From the NCBI GenBank assembly GCA_963691705.1, contig OY829538.1, forward strand, positions 12,612,443-12,676,442: a DNA stretch of 64,000 nt, given 5' to 3'. Positions within the stretch are counted from its first letter, which is position 1; each line of letters opens with the position of its first letter. The notes under the pieces were generated by a model. It did not search any database, was not told where the DNA came from, and saw only the letters and a program-made list of their open reading frames with translations. Origin of the DNA: Viola odorata. Taxonomy: Eukaryota; Streptophyta; Magnoliopsida; Malpighiales; Violaceae. A program made the translations under genes and the position numbers. Of this stretch, positions 42,117 through 53,698 are shown one piece after another.

Positions 42117-42749
42117 TTAATCAGACTCAGGCACGTCTTGAAAGAAATTAATCAAAAGAGTTGGATCATTCATGATGCTCTCCAGATTGTCAGGAATTGG
42201 TCCCGGCACATCAAACAAACACCCCACTGCCCCCGCCGTGCCACGAGCAGGACCCATTTCCTCCTTCACTTCTTTTTCACCATTAACAACTTCTTTCAAA
42301 CAATTACAATCTTTTCCCTTTTCATCGCACGGAACATAAGCTACGTGCAATACTCTTTTGCCTTCGCGTTTCCCTCCTCCCTCGTCGCCAGACGACGACT
42401 CTTCGTCGGTTGCGTCCGGGTCTTGCACGAGAATACGCACCACCCTTCCTGTTTTACTTCTCTTGATCTTCTTCCCTTCCTCAACGTTATCTGTATTTTT
42501 TTGTTTTTGAAGAACAAGTTGTTCTTCCATTTTCCTTTTTCTTCTTCTAGTTGTACCTCTTGACATGTCGTTTGGATTGGGATTCTTGGAGGGTTGTTTT
42601 GTTGCATGCGAGGAACAACGAGTAATTGGTTCATGTGGTGGAAGTTGATGACGACGGCGGCTAAGGTTGTTTCTTGGTTTCTTGCAGGCAGCATGGGGCC
42701 GAGGAGGTGGTGTTTCTTGCCGCCGTAAGGCCAAGACCACCGTCGTCAT
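42117..42749 (-). CDS. CRF-domain-like protein without AP2/ERF domain
   Basis: Intronless frame of 210 residues. At about 102-121 it reads GRVVRILVQDPDATDEESSS, then GDEGGGKREGKRV. This closely resembles the CRF motif that marks cytokinin response factors (VRI-x-x-x-DPDATDSSSD-x-E), which mediates protein contacts. In that family an AP2/ERF DNA-binding domain normally follows, but here the rest of the protein (CDEKGKDCNCLKEV to DVPESD) has none. The first 75 residues are rich in Arg, Lys and Pro and may be a basic nuclear region; a start at Met62 (MSRGTTRRRKRKMEE) is possible. A TATAAATA-type box lies about 140 bp upstream on this strand, and an ATGTAA upstream frame is 13 nt before the ATG. 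Expression is not shown by sequence. It could be a truncated paralogue or a natural competitor; both are inference. Confidence 0.6.
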   Translation of the reverse strand: MTTVVLALRRQETPPPRPHAACKKPRNNLSRRRHQLPPHEPITRCSSHATKQPSKNPNPNDMSRGTTRRRKRKMEEQLVLQKQKNTDNVEEGKKIKRSKTGRVVRILVQDPDATDEESSSGDEGGGKREGKRVLHVAYVPCDEKGKDCNCLKEVVNGEKEVKEEMGPARGTAGAVGCLFDVPGPIPDNLESIMNDPTLLINFFQDVPESD

Positions 42750-42762
42750 GGGCTAGCTGCCT

Positions 42763-42768
42763 TTACAT
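42763..42768 (-). promoter_or_regulatory. Minimal AUG-stop upstream ORF
   Basis: On the minus strand ATGTAA occurs 13 nt before the main ATG of the CRF-like gene. AUG-UAA start-stop units in plant leaders can stall ribosomes (known for boron control of NIP5;1). Whether this one lies within the transcript is not proven. Confidence 0.35.
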
Positions 42769-42769
42769 G

Positions 42770-43638
42770 GTTAAATTAAGGTAATTAGAAGGAGAAGCGT
42801 AGAGGCAAAAAAGGGAGATGAGACGTTAGATCAAGAGGAGGAAGTCTAAGTAGAACAGAGGGGCGAGAGCATTCCTGTTGTTATTTAATATTTATACACA
42901 CAAAGTTTCTGAATTCTAATCTCGTGAGGATTACTTTTATATATTTCGGGTTTATAATTAAGTAAGGATTACTCATTTACGCCACCTGATTATTTTTTCT
43001 AATCTTGTTAGGATTCTTTTTTCTTAGCTCACACCTAAATCAGTTAAGTATTAAAATGAACCCTGACAAAGGATTACATTAAAAGTGTTGGAATTAATGT
43101 TAGAACTAGAAAAAATAGCACTTCTAGTAGTATTCCTAACTGTAATTGGATTCGTTAATAAAAGGGTCGTAGCTACATTTTTCAAAGATTGAACTTTCAG
43201 GATCATATATAACAGTTAAATCATCACCACCAGCCATAAACCATTCTGAGTCCCTTCATGAAAAAAACAATTCTTAGCCTCAGGCCACCAGAATTTCGGT
43301 CAATGACAGAGAAGGCACGATATGCAAATCCTGGTGACATTTTGAGGAATTCATAATAAACATTAAACAACGGTTGAATGCTTACTTTTGTCGATCAGAT
43401 GTAAACAGCAATCTGGGCAGATTAGTAGTAGCTAATGGAGCGCGCGCAAGCGCAGATGTTGGTGAAAAACAGGGGTCAGAATCACAGACTTGGGAGGAAA
43501 AAGAAGAAGAATGTAGTCATCTTTCTTTCTTAAGCAGCGAGTCTCCCTGTTTCTAGTTCACGTAATTTTAGTTAATTTTGACCGCTCCATGTTAAATGGA
43601 CAGTTACAGCAAAAACCTACCCCCAAAGGTAACCTACC
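42770..43638. other. Intergenic, promoter of CRF-like gene and SPCS3 3' flank
   Basis: A TATAAATA box on the minus strand near 42889-42896. The leader region is purine-rich. The remainder up to 43638 holds no gene that I recognise; the last 100-200 bp are probably the 3' untranslated region of SPCS3. A 60-codon plus-strand frame (43374-43556) is taken as chance. Confidence 0.4.
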
Positions 43639-46072
43639 CTATCTATATTCCTCAGGCAAGCGGAATCCAGAGATGACCAACTTATCAGCAAACATTTTCC
43701 CAGTCTTGGGCATGACATGCCAGTGCAGTGTCAAGTTGAATTCTTTACCACGGAGATTGCTTCCCTAAACAAAAGAAAAAGTAATGTTCAGTATTTTTTC
43801 AAAACATGGCAGGTGTAAGAAAAAAGAAACAAGACAATGAACACAGACCGCAATTCAAAACGAAAAAGAAAGTCATCTATACCTGATCAACGAAGCGGTA
43901 TTTATTTGCAGTCTGCACCCAAAAGCTTGCATGCTCTTTCGCAGGAATAATAGCATCCCAGAGCGATACCTATACAACATTTGAGAAAGAGTATACATGA
44001 GTAGGGCCTTCCCTAACACAATCTATAGCACGGACATGGAAAGGAAAACAGATTCTAGCTCCATAATAACTTCATGAGAATAATAGTTCAGGAAGATCAT
44101 AAAAAGGAGAACCGTAACAGAAACAGAAAACACTTCTAACTTTTTGCACTTAGAAGTACCTGGTTCAGTGCATTTTGTGGGGTTTCATACTCTGCTGCCA
44201 CAAATACAAAAATCTGCAACAAATGGTCAGGCAATCAATAAACATTTTAACTAGTTCTCAAGCTTTCAGAAAGCCACGGACCAAAGATACAAATCAAACA
44301 ATATTTGGGTAGGGTAACAGACAACGTTCAAAGGCTCCCACACAATCAACCATGAGGAAGGCAGAGAAAGAATCATGCGGTAAACGTACACAATTTCCAA
44401 AGTTTCATATGACATCCAAACCACACATTGACATAACATACCAAACTTCAACAGATAGATTCACAAGGAAAACAAATCCCTACAGCTCTGTACTAGAGCT
44501 ACAAGTTTTTAACTCTCAGATGAATGACTTATGTCAGTACAAAGGTTATACGAAAATACATATATTTTGAATGTGCATACCTGCTTTGTGTTCCATGTAA
44601 ACAATGATTGTAAATCAGCCGTTATATTCATGGTAAGGCTGACCTGCACAAAACAAGGAGCAACTCAATTAGTGCTGATTCTAGAACAGATAGTACTTGC
44701 TTCTAGAGGCACACTGGTGACACATTACGCCTGACTAACCAAAGATGGTTGCACACCAAAACATCATCTTCAAAGCAGTTAAACATTAATGGCCAAGACC
44801 AAGAGATTTCCAAATAAAGATTCCACCAAGGCAAAATAAAAAAGTGATCAGGATCTACATTGACATCTTCATATCTTCAATGAGTCTGCATAGCAACTTT
44901 CAACTCATTAATCCAAAACTTCCTTAATAATCAATAGGTACAAGATCAGGCTTCCTCTAAGTACTGGAATGGTAGTTTTATTTTCTTCTTTTATTTTTCT
45001 GGCAACCAAGAGGGTCTTCACTAGACAAAAATATGCTCAAGTCAATGACTAAGAAAATACCTTCTTGGCCCAAGATTCTGAAGCATGAAAGAAATCAGAA
45101 TCACTAGGGCCCAAATTCATTACATATGTTTTAGCAGCTGTGGTGACATTTTGATTATAGTGGAACTACTATTGTATGCTTTTACTCAAACATCATAATT
45201 TCAATTTCATCAATAGAAAGGTATCAAGGTTAAGATCAATGCGACCATGACTTCACATATGGCAGTAAGATTAGAACCCTGATGAATAATATTAACTAAA
45301 TTCAGCCTTTACTGTGAGGGGAGTTTATCTTCAAGAAAGAAAATTTGATCTCAGCATTACTCTTGAGATACTCCCACAGCTCAAATTTCAGCACAAACTG
45401 TACAAAAAAGTCACCAGTGATACATGTGGGTATTGCAAGTCTCATGTCACAATCATGCATGTAATGGAGGCTTGCAAACTTCCATACTTAATACAAGTAC
45501 ACAAGCATTACGCACACGACTGTAATGTGAGAGTCAGAATACCCACAAGTGTGACTGGCATTCCTAAACAGGATAAAAAACACTAGTGATTCATCAAATG
45601 CCTCTTGTTCTGATTTACAAGTCTTAATGCAAATGCAGTTGCTGCAGCAACCAGAGTGCTCTTGTGGGAAAAAAAAATCAAGTTGTTATTTATTGATCGT
45701 ATTTTCGTTCCAAAAAGTAGTGATTTTGATTTTTTTTTTTTAAATTATTCTTCCAGAAAAATCTCTACGAGAAAACGCTGCAAAAAGTAGATTAACAATA
45801 CCTCATCATTTCCATGTGGTTGCTTCTGGAACCAGTTGATATTCAATATCTACAAAATCCAAAAGAACAAAATGAACAATGAAAATAATAGGACCTAGAA
45901 AAATTGAAGTAGATCAACATGTTGTAAATACAACAAAACACAACACCTGGATTTGAGCAGAAGGAGTAGGATAATTGAAATTATCAGAGAGGGAAGCCAT
46001 AGCGCACATTAGGGCTAAAATTGTCACGGAAAACGTGAGCACCGCGTTAGCTCTGTACCCAAATGAATGCAT
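43639..46072 (-). CDS. SPCS3: Signal peptidase complex subunit 3
   Basis: Six exons: 45947-46072, 45802-45849, 44581-44643, 44160-44213, 43883-43969, 43639-43764. All introns are GT-AG, phase 0. The total is 504 nt, 167 residues, the usual length in plants. The protein is a subunit of the ER signal peptidase complex, which removes signal peptides during translocation. It has a short cytosolic N terminus, one membrane span (about 10-27, [18 protein letters not shown]) and a lumenal domain. Conserved pieces: [69 protein letters not shown]. The start is the only ATG upstream of the conserved N terminus. Long introns (up to 1.15 kb) carry AT-rich sequence and no recognised gene. Confidence 0.95.
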
Positions 46073-47655
46073 CTTTTGTTCTCTCTTTTTCCGTCTTCCG
46101 ATGTATGCCGCTACTCGCGGCGGCGATGCGGCTACTGAAGCTAGCTGTACTGGTTTCGTCCGGGTCGGATTTTGGAGGATTTGCGTCTAATGAATTTGGG
46201 AGAGAAAAGGGAGCAGGTGGAGTGATGAGTAGGGTATTTTTGCGATTTCTGATTGGTCAGGACACCTTATTTGGGGTATATATTTGATTAATTTAATCAC
46301 TGTATTTATAAAAACATTCCGTTCAAACCCTAAATTGATTAATTTATCTCCATGTTGGTAAGTAAATTTAATCAAATCCATATATTTATAAAATTTTATA
46401 TTTCTTTCTATTTATTTTTTCCAAGTAAACTATTTAACTGATTAATTTAGTTACCGTTTTTGTAAAATATTTTAGATCAAGCCCCCAAATAATTAATTTA
46501 GTCCTCATATTTATAAAAGGATTTAATCGAACCCACACATTTATAGAATTTTGTATTTCTTTCTAAAAATAATTCCAAGTAAACTCTTAACTAATTGATT
46601 TATTTCTCGTATTTGTTCCAATCAAACACATAAATTATTAATTTAATTTTTGTGTTCGTAAAATAATTTAATCGAATTCATATATTTATGGAATTTCATA
46701 TTTTTTCTTGTATTTGTAAATTTGGTTAAACTAAAATCACACAAAATTACTCCTCCTAATATTTCTTATAAAATCCATTGTGAATAAATTTTATTTCAAT
46801 CAAACCTATAACATACTAATAATTTTATAATTTGCTACTCTAATAATTAAGAAAAGTAGATAAATATAAGAATGGAGTTGGTACTTGAGTTCCAAAGGAA
46901 ATTTAACAATGAAAAGAATAATCTATAGTTTTATAAATGTCAAAACCTAATTGAGAAAAAATAATAATTATAGGGATGAAATTATTACTCAAGTAAAAGT
47001 AAAAATAGAAAAAGACGACACAGTCATTTTTGTATTTTGTTGATATTTGAATTATTGTCATCAAATCTTTTACTTGGTAACAAAATTTAGCATACTTGTT
47101 ATCTTTAGTTCATTATCTATAATATGATTAACTTATGTTGTAAATACTTGTATCACCTCATCTAAATAAGTTACCAAAAATCTAAGGTTTTATAAAAAAT
47201 AAAAGGTGTTTTTGGATTAAAAAAACAGGAAACGATATAAATAAAACATTTTTTATTTTTGTCGGCTCAAAATTGTTAAAAGTGGGATTAGCCCATTAAG
47301 TAGCAGAGAGAGAGGTCCACATTTGCTGGTATAATATTAAAAGTGGGCTTAGCCCATTAAGTAGCAAAGTCGGACTGTGTGTATCCAAACATCCAAACAC
47401 ATGCCACCCAAACCCAACCCATCTATAATCATCCAATTACTAAATTCGGGGGGAAATTTGAGCAGCCATATTCTTTCAAATAAAGATCCAACGAACAAGG
47501 ATGAATGGGACGCTAACAATAAAACAATATTTTGTTAATGTTAGGAGGCTTATCGTTGCTAATCAGTTGTTATCCACTTAAAATCAAAGTATTAAATTGA
47601 TTTGCAACATAGTCGACTAGCAAATGAGGTCACGCTTTACATTACTGAGTTAAGA
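46073..47655. other. SPCS3 upstream region and AT-rich repeats
   Basis: The first 200 bp are the probable promoter and leader of SPCS3. From about 46290 to 46730, two to three degenerate copies of a roughly 165-bp unit contain ATTAATTTAGT and TTTATAAAATTTTRTATTTC; similar words occur inverted at 49500-49730. At 47275 and 47336 the 28-bp word TAAAAGTGGGMTTAGCCCAT (start only) is directly repeated. No gene recognised. Confidence 0.4.
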
Positions 47656-47663
47656 ATTGAAAT

Positions 47664-48018
47664 CAATGTTATTAATCCATTACCATACCGATAAGTATGA
47701 CCGATACATCTCATTTCAATAGAAAAAAATGAGATAAAAAATATGTTGTACCATCTCATTTTCTATCTCGGTTAATACCAGTCATACCGATCATACTAGT
47801 CACATACCAGTCGATATGGACGATACATCTCATTACATTACTAAAAAATATATCATAAGTCTGTTGAATACGTGTAAATTTGTATGTAATTGTATATATA
47901 AATATATAAAAAAAGAAATTTCGAGATGTCAACTAAGACCGGTTTTTTAACCGAGACCGATACATCCCATATCAATGACAAAACTAAGATGCTCACTAGT
48001 ACGAGATTCACAACCTTG
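47664..48018. mobile_element. hAT-type MITE, 355 bp
   Basis: Ends CAATGTTATTAATC and GATTCACAACCTTG, imperfect inverted repeats, are flanked by the perfect 8-bp duplication ATTGAAAT (47656-47663 and 48019-48026). Eight-base duplications are the hAT signature. A related fragment lies at 93-300. No coding capacity. Confidence 0.8.
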
Positions 48019-48043
48019 ATTGAAATTATTATCAGCGTATGAG

Positions 48044-49435
48044 TGATGGGCGTCGACTCCGCCAAATATAAATAAATAAATACAACTTCTACTAGACACA
48101 AAATTAATTGTAAATAGTAGTAAGAAGTTCATCCATAGGGAAAAAGGATATGATTTTGTAATTTGTTTTAAATGACTAATTGTAACACTTAGGTGAAATT
48201 GAGGGGTTTTGTTTGAGACTGAGAAATAAAAAGTAATGAAAATAGGAAGAAAGTAATTAAATTGTTCAAGAGTAAAAACAATCCCAGTGAAATCTTAACA
48301 AGCTATGATTTATGAGTAGCAATCATCGATGCAAAGGTATTTATCTTTAATCTATAGAGTTGCTGTAGGACTCAGGTACGCTTAGAGTCCTTACTTCCTT
48401 GCTGTATCAAAGACACCTCAGATACGCTTAGAGATGATTCCTAATCAACTAGCACCTTGCTTGTTAAAAAGTTTACAACATTGATTGATTGTTGACTAGA
48501 GGAAGACAACTCTTGACCTAGGATCCTTGGTTGTCAATTGGGTCTAAATCAAATTAATCTTTCTCACTAGCTTTTCAAGGCTAGTTGTCCACTTCGATCC
48601 TTTTGGCCCGTAAGTGGCCCAAGAACAGGTTGACGTAGCAAAAACGAATGACGGTTGCTAAAATCAAATTAACCCTAGATTGGCCAAATCTAAAATTAAA
48701 AAGAAGTGCTATACAATTAATTGAAGATAAACTAAATGCATATATAAAAATTAATTAAGAATGATTTCATCTCATGCAAACTCAGAATAATGCTTTAACG
48801 CTTCTACAAGAAAAGATAGAGTATAGCTAAACATGCTAATTATTGACGAAAATATTTTTTTTGATTGCATAAAGTAAATCTCTCGTTTCTTGGAAGAAGA
48901 CGATGGGAGCAAAACGAGTTTAAAACCAAACAAAACTAAAAACGAGGGAGAAGAGAGAGTCCCTTTCTCAAAAACCCTAGGGAGACTTATATAGTTTTTC
49001 CCTAGTATTATCTCTAAGGAAAAAGAAATAAAATAAATTCTAAATTAATTACTAAATTGTATCTTAATCTCTCTCTCTCTCTAATAAGACTTATAACAGA
49101 TGAGGTCGAGATAAAATCGAGGTTCTATCCACTTTAGGAGACAATCTAGCTGGTCTAAAGCATGTGTCTTCAAAAGTCTTTATCTTAAGTGGTGCTAGAA
49201 GCTGAGACTCTCTGCCTTGAGGTTGCCAAGAGGGATCTTCTAGGCCAAGACACTGACCAAGAAAATCATATGCGCATCTTTGTCCATTTTTAATTCTTTT
49301 CTGCCCCTTTTCATCTTTATCTATTCCTCGATTGTTTTCGACAAAATGTAGAGAAATTCAACCCTAATCAGTAGTATCGCTATCTAAATTGCATGAAAAT
49401 AGATAGCAAAAATAGTCATAAAGTACGTTCAATCA
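48044..49435 (-). mobile_element. Solo LTR of Athila-type element (family 2)
   Basis: 1392 bp starting TGATGGGCGTCGACTCC and ending CGTTCAATCA, flanked by a perfect 5-bp duplication ATGAG (48039-48043 and 49436-49440). It is the inverted relative of the LTR at 49759-51215 (shared ends, TATTTTCATGCA and GCAGAAAAGA words, and the block near CTAACCAACTAGCACCTTG). With one LTR and an intact target duplication, it is a product of LTR-LTR recombination. Confidence 0.85.
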
Positions 49436-49440
49436 ATGAG

Positions 49441-49753
49441 ATTGAAATAGAAGTTATTCACAACGAATTTTATAAAAATTATTAAAAGTGGTAATTATGT
49501 ATGTTTTCATTGAACCAAATTTATAAACAGTTGAAGAAATATAAAATTTTATAAATGTACGAGTTTGATTGAATTTTTTACGAACACGAGGACTAAATTA
49601 GTCATTTACGGGTTTACAGGTTTGATCAATTTTTTTTTACGAATACAGAGACTAAATTAATCAGTTAGGGTTTAATTGAAGAAGTTTTACGAACATAAAA
49701 ACTAAATTAATCATCAAATATAATTTTTTTTTTAAAATACAGATTATGATGAA
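49441..49753. other. Spacer between the two family-2 LTRs
   Basis: About 310 bp of AT-rich sequence with ACGAACACGAGGACTAAATTAG-type words (first 20 given) that resemble the inverted complement of 46290-46730. No gene. Confidence 0.4.
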
Positions 49754-51271
49754 ATAGCTGATTGAGCTTAATTTGTGGTAGTTTTATTACCTATTTTCAT
49801 GCATCTTGAATAGTAATTCTATTAATTTCAGTATGATTTCCATGCCTTTTTGCAGAAAATAGTCTTGAACAGCAAATGGAGAAAAAGGAGCAGAAAAGAG
49901 TCATTGCTAGGCATAATGAGACAGACATCTCTCTTAACCACTTTCTTGGCCACCCTTTCAACCAAGAGGAGCCATATGGGCTGGTAGCTTTCCAAGCGAT
50001 TCTTGTAGAAAAAGTCTACAACAATTACGATTGTTGTTTCCACTCGAAGAAGAGTTGGAGTGGCATCCTTCCTTCTTTATCTCGGCATCTTAGACTTCTA
50101 TTCAGAGAGGAAGAGTGATTAGATACAGTTAGAGTTTAATTAGGTTTTATCTTATTATATTTTCTTTTAGGAGATATTATTGGCAGAGGAGACTATATAT
50201 ACTCTGCCTAGGTTTTTTTTGAGAGAAAGCTCTCGCCTGCACTAGGTTTTCTTCTTTGGTTTCTACACCCTTGTTCCCGTTTCTAAATTCTTGCTCCTTC
50301 GTTCTTCACAGAACGAAGGATTTTTATATTCTATAATACATCTTTTTGTTTTCTTTCAATATGAGTATGAGTAGCTAAGTAAACCATTCTTAGTAGAAGC
50401 ATTAAAGCATGAACATGAGTACACATGAGACCTAATTATTTTTTAGATCTGCATTTAACTAATCTCATAATAATAGTATTGTGTCTTCCTTTTGATTTTA
50501 GATCTGGCCAGTCTAGAGTTGATTTGATTATCACAACTGTCATTCTTCTTGGTTATGGCAACACGTCTTGGGCCATTTACAGACCAAGAGGATCGAAGTA
50601 GACAAACTAGCGTTGATGCATCTACCGCGAACTATCCCGATTTAAGCTAGTGTGAAAGGTTAACCTGATTTAGTCCCGATTGACAACCGAGGATATAGGT
50701 TTGGCGTTGTCTTCCCCTAATCGATCATCAACCAACTCAGTAAACCCTTTAACCAACAAGGTGCTAGTTGGTTAGGAATCATCTCTAAGCGTACCTGAGG
50801 TGATTTTGATACAAGAGGGAAGTAAGAGCCATAAGCGTACCTTGGTCTTATAGCAACTCTGCAGATTGAAGATGAATACTCCTGCGTCAATGATTGCTGC
50901 TCATGTCTCATAGCTTGCTAGCTTCTACTAGAGATCTCTCTCATATTTGATTGTTTCATTCTTGACCTATGTCTTGACCAAGAATCTTATTCTTGACCTA
51001 GATTGTTTACTTGCTTTATTTTCTTTTCAGTTTTTAGTTTTAAACAAACTCCCCCCAAATTCACCTAAGTGTTACTACTGGTCTTTACAAGTACTCACGA
51101 AAATTATACCATTACTCTCTATGGATCGAACCTCTTAATTGCTATTTACAATTAAACTTGTTCTTAGTAGTGAGTTGTATTTATTAATTATTTTTTACGG
51201 ATTCGACACCCATCAAATTTTGGCGTCGTTGCCGGGGAGTACGATTTACTGATCTTTGTGTTTTCTTGTTC

Positions 51272-52229
51272 ATGACCAGGTCCTCTTGCAAGGAATTGAT
51301 ACCTTTCAATCCGGAGCTGACCAGAGCAGAGACAGAAAATAGAAGGAAAGCCAAAAGAAAGAGATTGATACCAATGAATACCACACTAAGTTCATCAACG
51401 AACTATCACCTTGATCAAGAGCATCTTCTTGACCAAGAAGTGGACCAAGAAGAACCGAATCCAGGAATAGACATGGAGCAGCTAGTTGAAACTCTCATGG
51501 AGTTAAACTGATGAGCAGAATAGACCACTTATTCCTACATGGATTTACCACCAGTGGATCATGACTGGGCTATTAAGACCATCATTATCCACAATCTGAA
51601 GAAGTTCTATGGATATACCAATGAGAATCCTTACATCCATCTAAGGAATTTTCATTTGGAATGCGATGCACTCAAGCCTCGGGAATTCTCAATTGAGAGA
51701 CCTAAGCTGAAAGCTTTTTCATGGTCATTGGAGGACTTGGTGAAAAAATGGTTCTACAGTTTACCTCACAACACCATCAGTACATGGGCTCAAATATCTG
51801 CAGTCTTTCTGAACAAATACTGGAATGCAAGCAAGGCTAGAGCAAGCCAGGAAGAATCTCATTTCCATCCAACAGAGAGGAAACGAGAGCTTTGAAGAAT
51901 ATTACCAGAGGTTCAAAGACCTCTAGGACATCTGTCCAACCCATGGAGTGACTGATCAAGCCCTGATTCAGTACTTCTATGATGGGATGAGTAAGAAGGA
52001 CAGAGAGAGAGTTGACGTTGCAGCTGGAGGAGCTTTGCAAGATCAAACTCCAACTCGAGCTAAACTATTGCTTCAAACAATGGCTGAAAATTGCCATAAC
52101 AACAGCTCTGCAGAGCGATATAGCCCTATCTCTTCCTTGAACTTAATTTCTCTAGAACATTATCTTTCCAATATTTCTAACTTCATGCAAAATCTTTCTA
52201 CAGGTGTTCAAGGCCAAGAGACCAACTAA
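51272..52229 (+). pseudogene. Athila 2 gag, broken
   Basis: Opens MTRSSCKELIPFNPELTRAE, as in element 1. Then, in other frames, FYGYTNENPYIHLRNFHLEC and KWFYSLPHNTISTWAQI, then LIQYFYDGMSKKDRERVDVA. Stops at 51509-51511 and frame changes near 51895 break it. The zinc-knuckle-like CGICCQADHHTNQC follows near 52247. Confidence 0.8.
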
Positions 52230-52983
52230 GGCGTAACTGTGAGCGTTTGCGGAATCTGCTGCCAAGCTGACCACCATACCAATCAATGTTCCATGTTGCA
52301 ACCTGCACCAATAGAGGAGATCACTGCTCAATTAAACACTACTTGTGACTACAATCAAAACCAGTAGAACAAATACCCTTCCAGCAACAATCCATACTCC
52401 AATATGTACAACCCTGGATGAAGGAATCAGCTAGACCCAGAATCAACCCAGAACAATCCTACACGTCTTAACCAGTCACAACAACCACCATTCAACCTCC
52501 AAAACCTCATCCCGAGACCACCCCAAAATCAAACTAGCGCACCTCTACAATTACCTACATCTCCACAACAATTACAGATTGCTGGCCCAAATTCTAAGGA
52601 TGACATAAGCAATTTAACTTCTATATTGGTCGAATTGCAGAAGAACGTCTAAATACTAATGTAGGATAGGAATAAGCAAGGGAGATTGCCTGCTAGTACA
52701 GTAGACAACCCCAAGCACAATATGAGTGCAATTAGTTTGAGGAGTGATGTAAACCTGCCAAAGAGGGAGGAAACAATAACGTATGAGCGAGAGCGGCCGA
52801 GGCATATGAACTAGGAAGAGGTGATGGAATTTGAGAGAAAGTTGAAGTATAAGACACCAGAGGAGATAGCAGAAGCAGAAGAAAAGGAGTTGGCTGAAGC
52901 GGAGATTATCCTAGCATAAGAAGAAACCTTCTTGGCCAAGGAAGCAACCAAGAGAGAGGAGGAGGCCAAGAAAGCAGCAGAAG

Positions 52984-53698
52984 TTGCAATTCAGAAAGAA
53001 AAATGTGAGAACGCCCCTCCACCCTTTCCACCTACGTCTGCAAAGACAAAAAGGGAGAAAGAGGAAAAAGGAATTTATGGATATATTTTTAAAAATGGGA
53101 ATTAACATGCCTATGCTTGATTTAATTGCTAAAATTCCTAGTTATGCTAAATTCCTTAAAGGTTTATGTTCTAACAAGAAGAAACTTACAGGTGTTGAAC
53201 AGGTCAGCTTGACCAAAAATGTTTCATCAGTGTTTCAGTCAAGACTCCTAAAAAAGTCCACGGATCAAGGAACTTTCGATATTCCATGCAAGATAGGCAA
53301 TAAGAAAATCGAGAAGGTCTTGTGTGACTTGGGAGCTGGCATAAATGTCTTGTCACTGGCAGAATATGAGAGGCTGAACATTGGAACAATGAAGGAGACT
53401 AAAGTAGTCATCTAGCTTGGTGATCGATCCATCATCTATCCCAAGGGAGTTGTCGAGGACGTTCTTGTCCAAGTCAACGACTTCATCTACCCTGTCGACT
53501 TCTATATTGTCGACATGAATATGGATGTCTCTTCAAACACTACTAATGTCCTTTTGGGCAAGCCTTTTCTAAGGACTGCAAGGGCCTTGATTGATGTTTA
53601 TAATGGTTGTCTCTCTCTTGAGTATTGTGGACAAATAATTAAGTTTAATATGTATGATGCAGTCAAACACCCAAGCGAGATACACAACTTGGTTTTGG
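52984..53698 (+). pseudogene. Athila 2 protease region, truncated
   Basis: PSYAKFLKGLCSNKKKLTGV, CDLGAGINVLSLAEYE (protease core), a stop at 53413-53415, then VLLGKPFLRTARALIDVY and FNMYDAVKHPSEIHNLVLAG. The match to element 1 is lost here, at about 53698. An open frame runs on into the repeat but is chance. Confidence 0.8.

Larger units (their letters stand above)
49759..53698 (+). mobile_element. Athila-type retrotransposon 2, truncated
   Basis: A 1457-bp 5' LTR (49759-51215; TG...CA; TATATATA near 50194), a primer site TGGCGTCGTTGCCGGGGA at 51221-51238 (tRNA-Asp complement with one mismatch), then gag and protease. The element ends abruptly inside the protease region, where foldback sequence begins. 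There is no RT, integrase or 3' LTR. Left flank ATAGC cannot be matched to a right-hand duplication. One exact CTTGGCCAAG (52931) and several CTTGACCAAGA variants occur here too. Confidence 0.88.

Noticed and set aside
49828..50118. Overlapping frames at 49.8-50.1 kb as a gene
   Set aside because: They lie fully inside the family-2 LTR.
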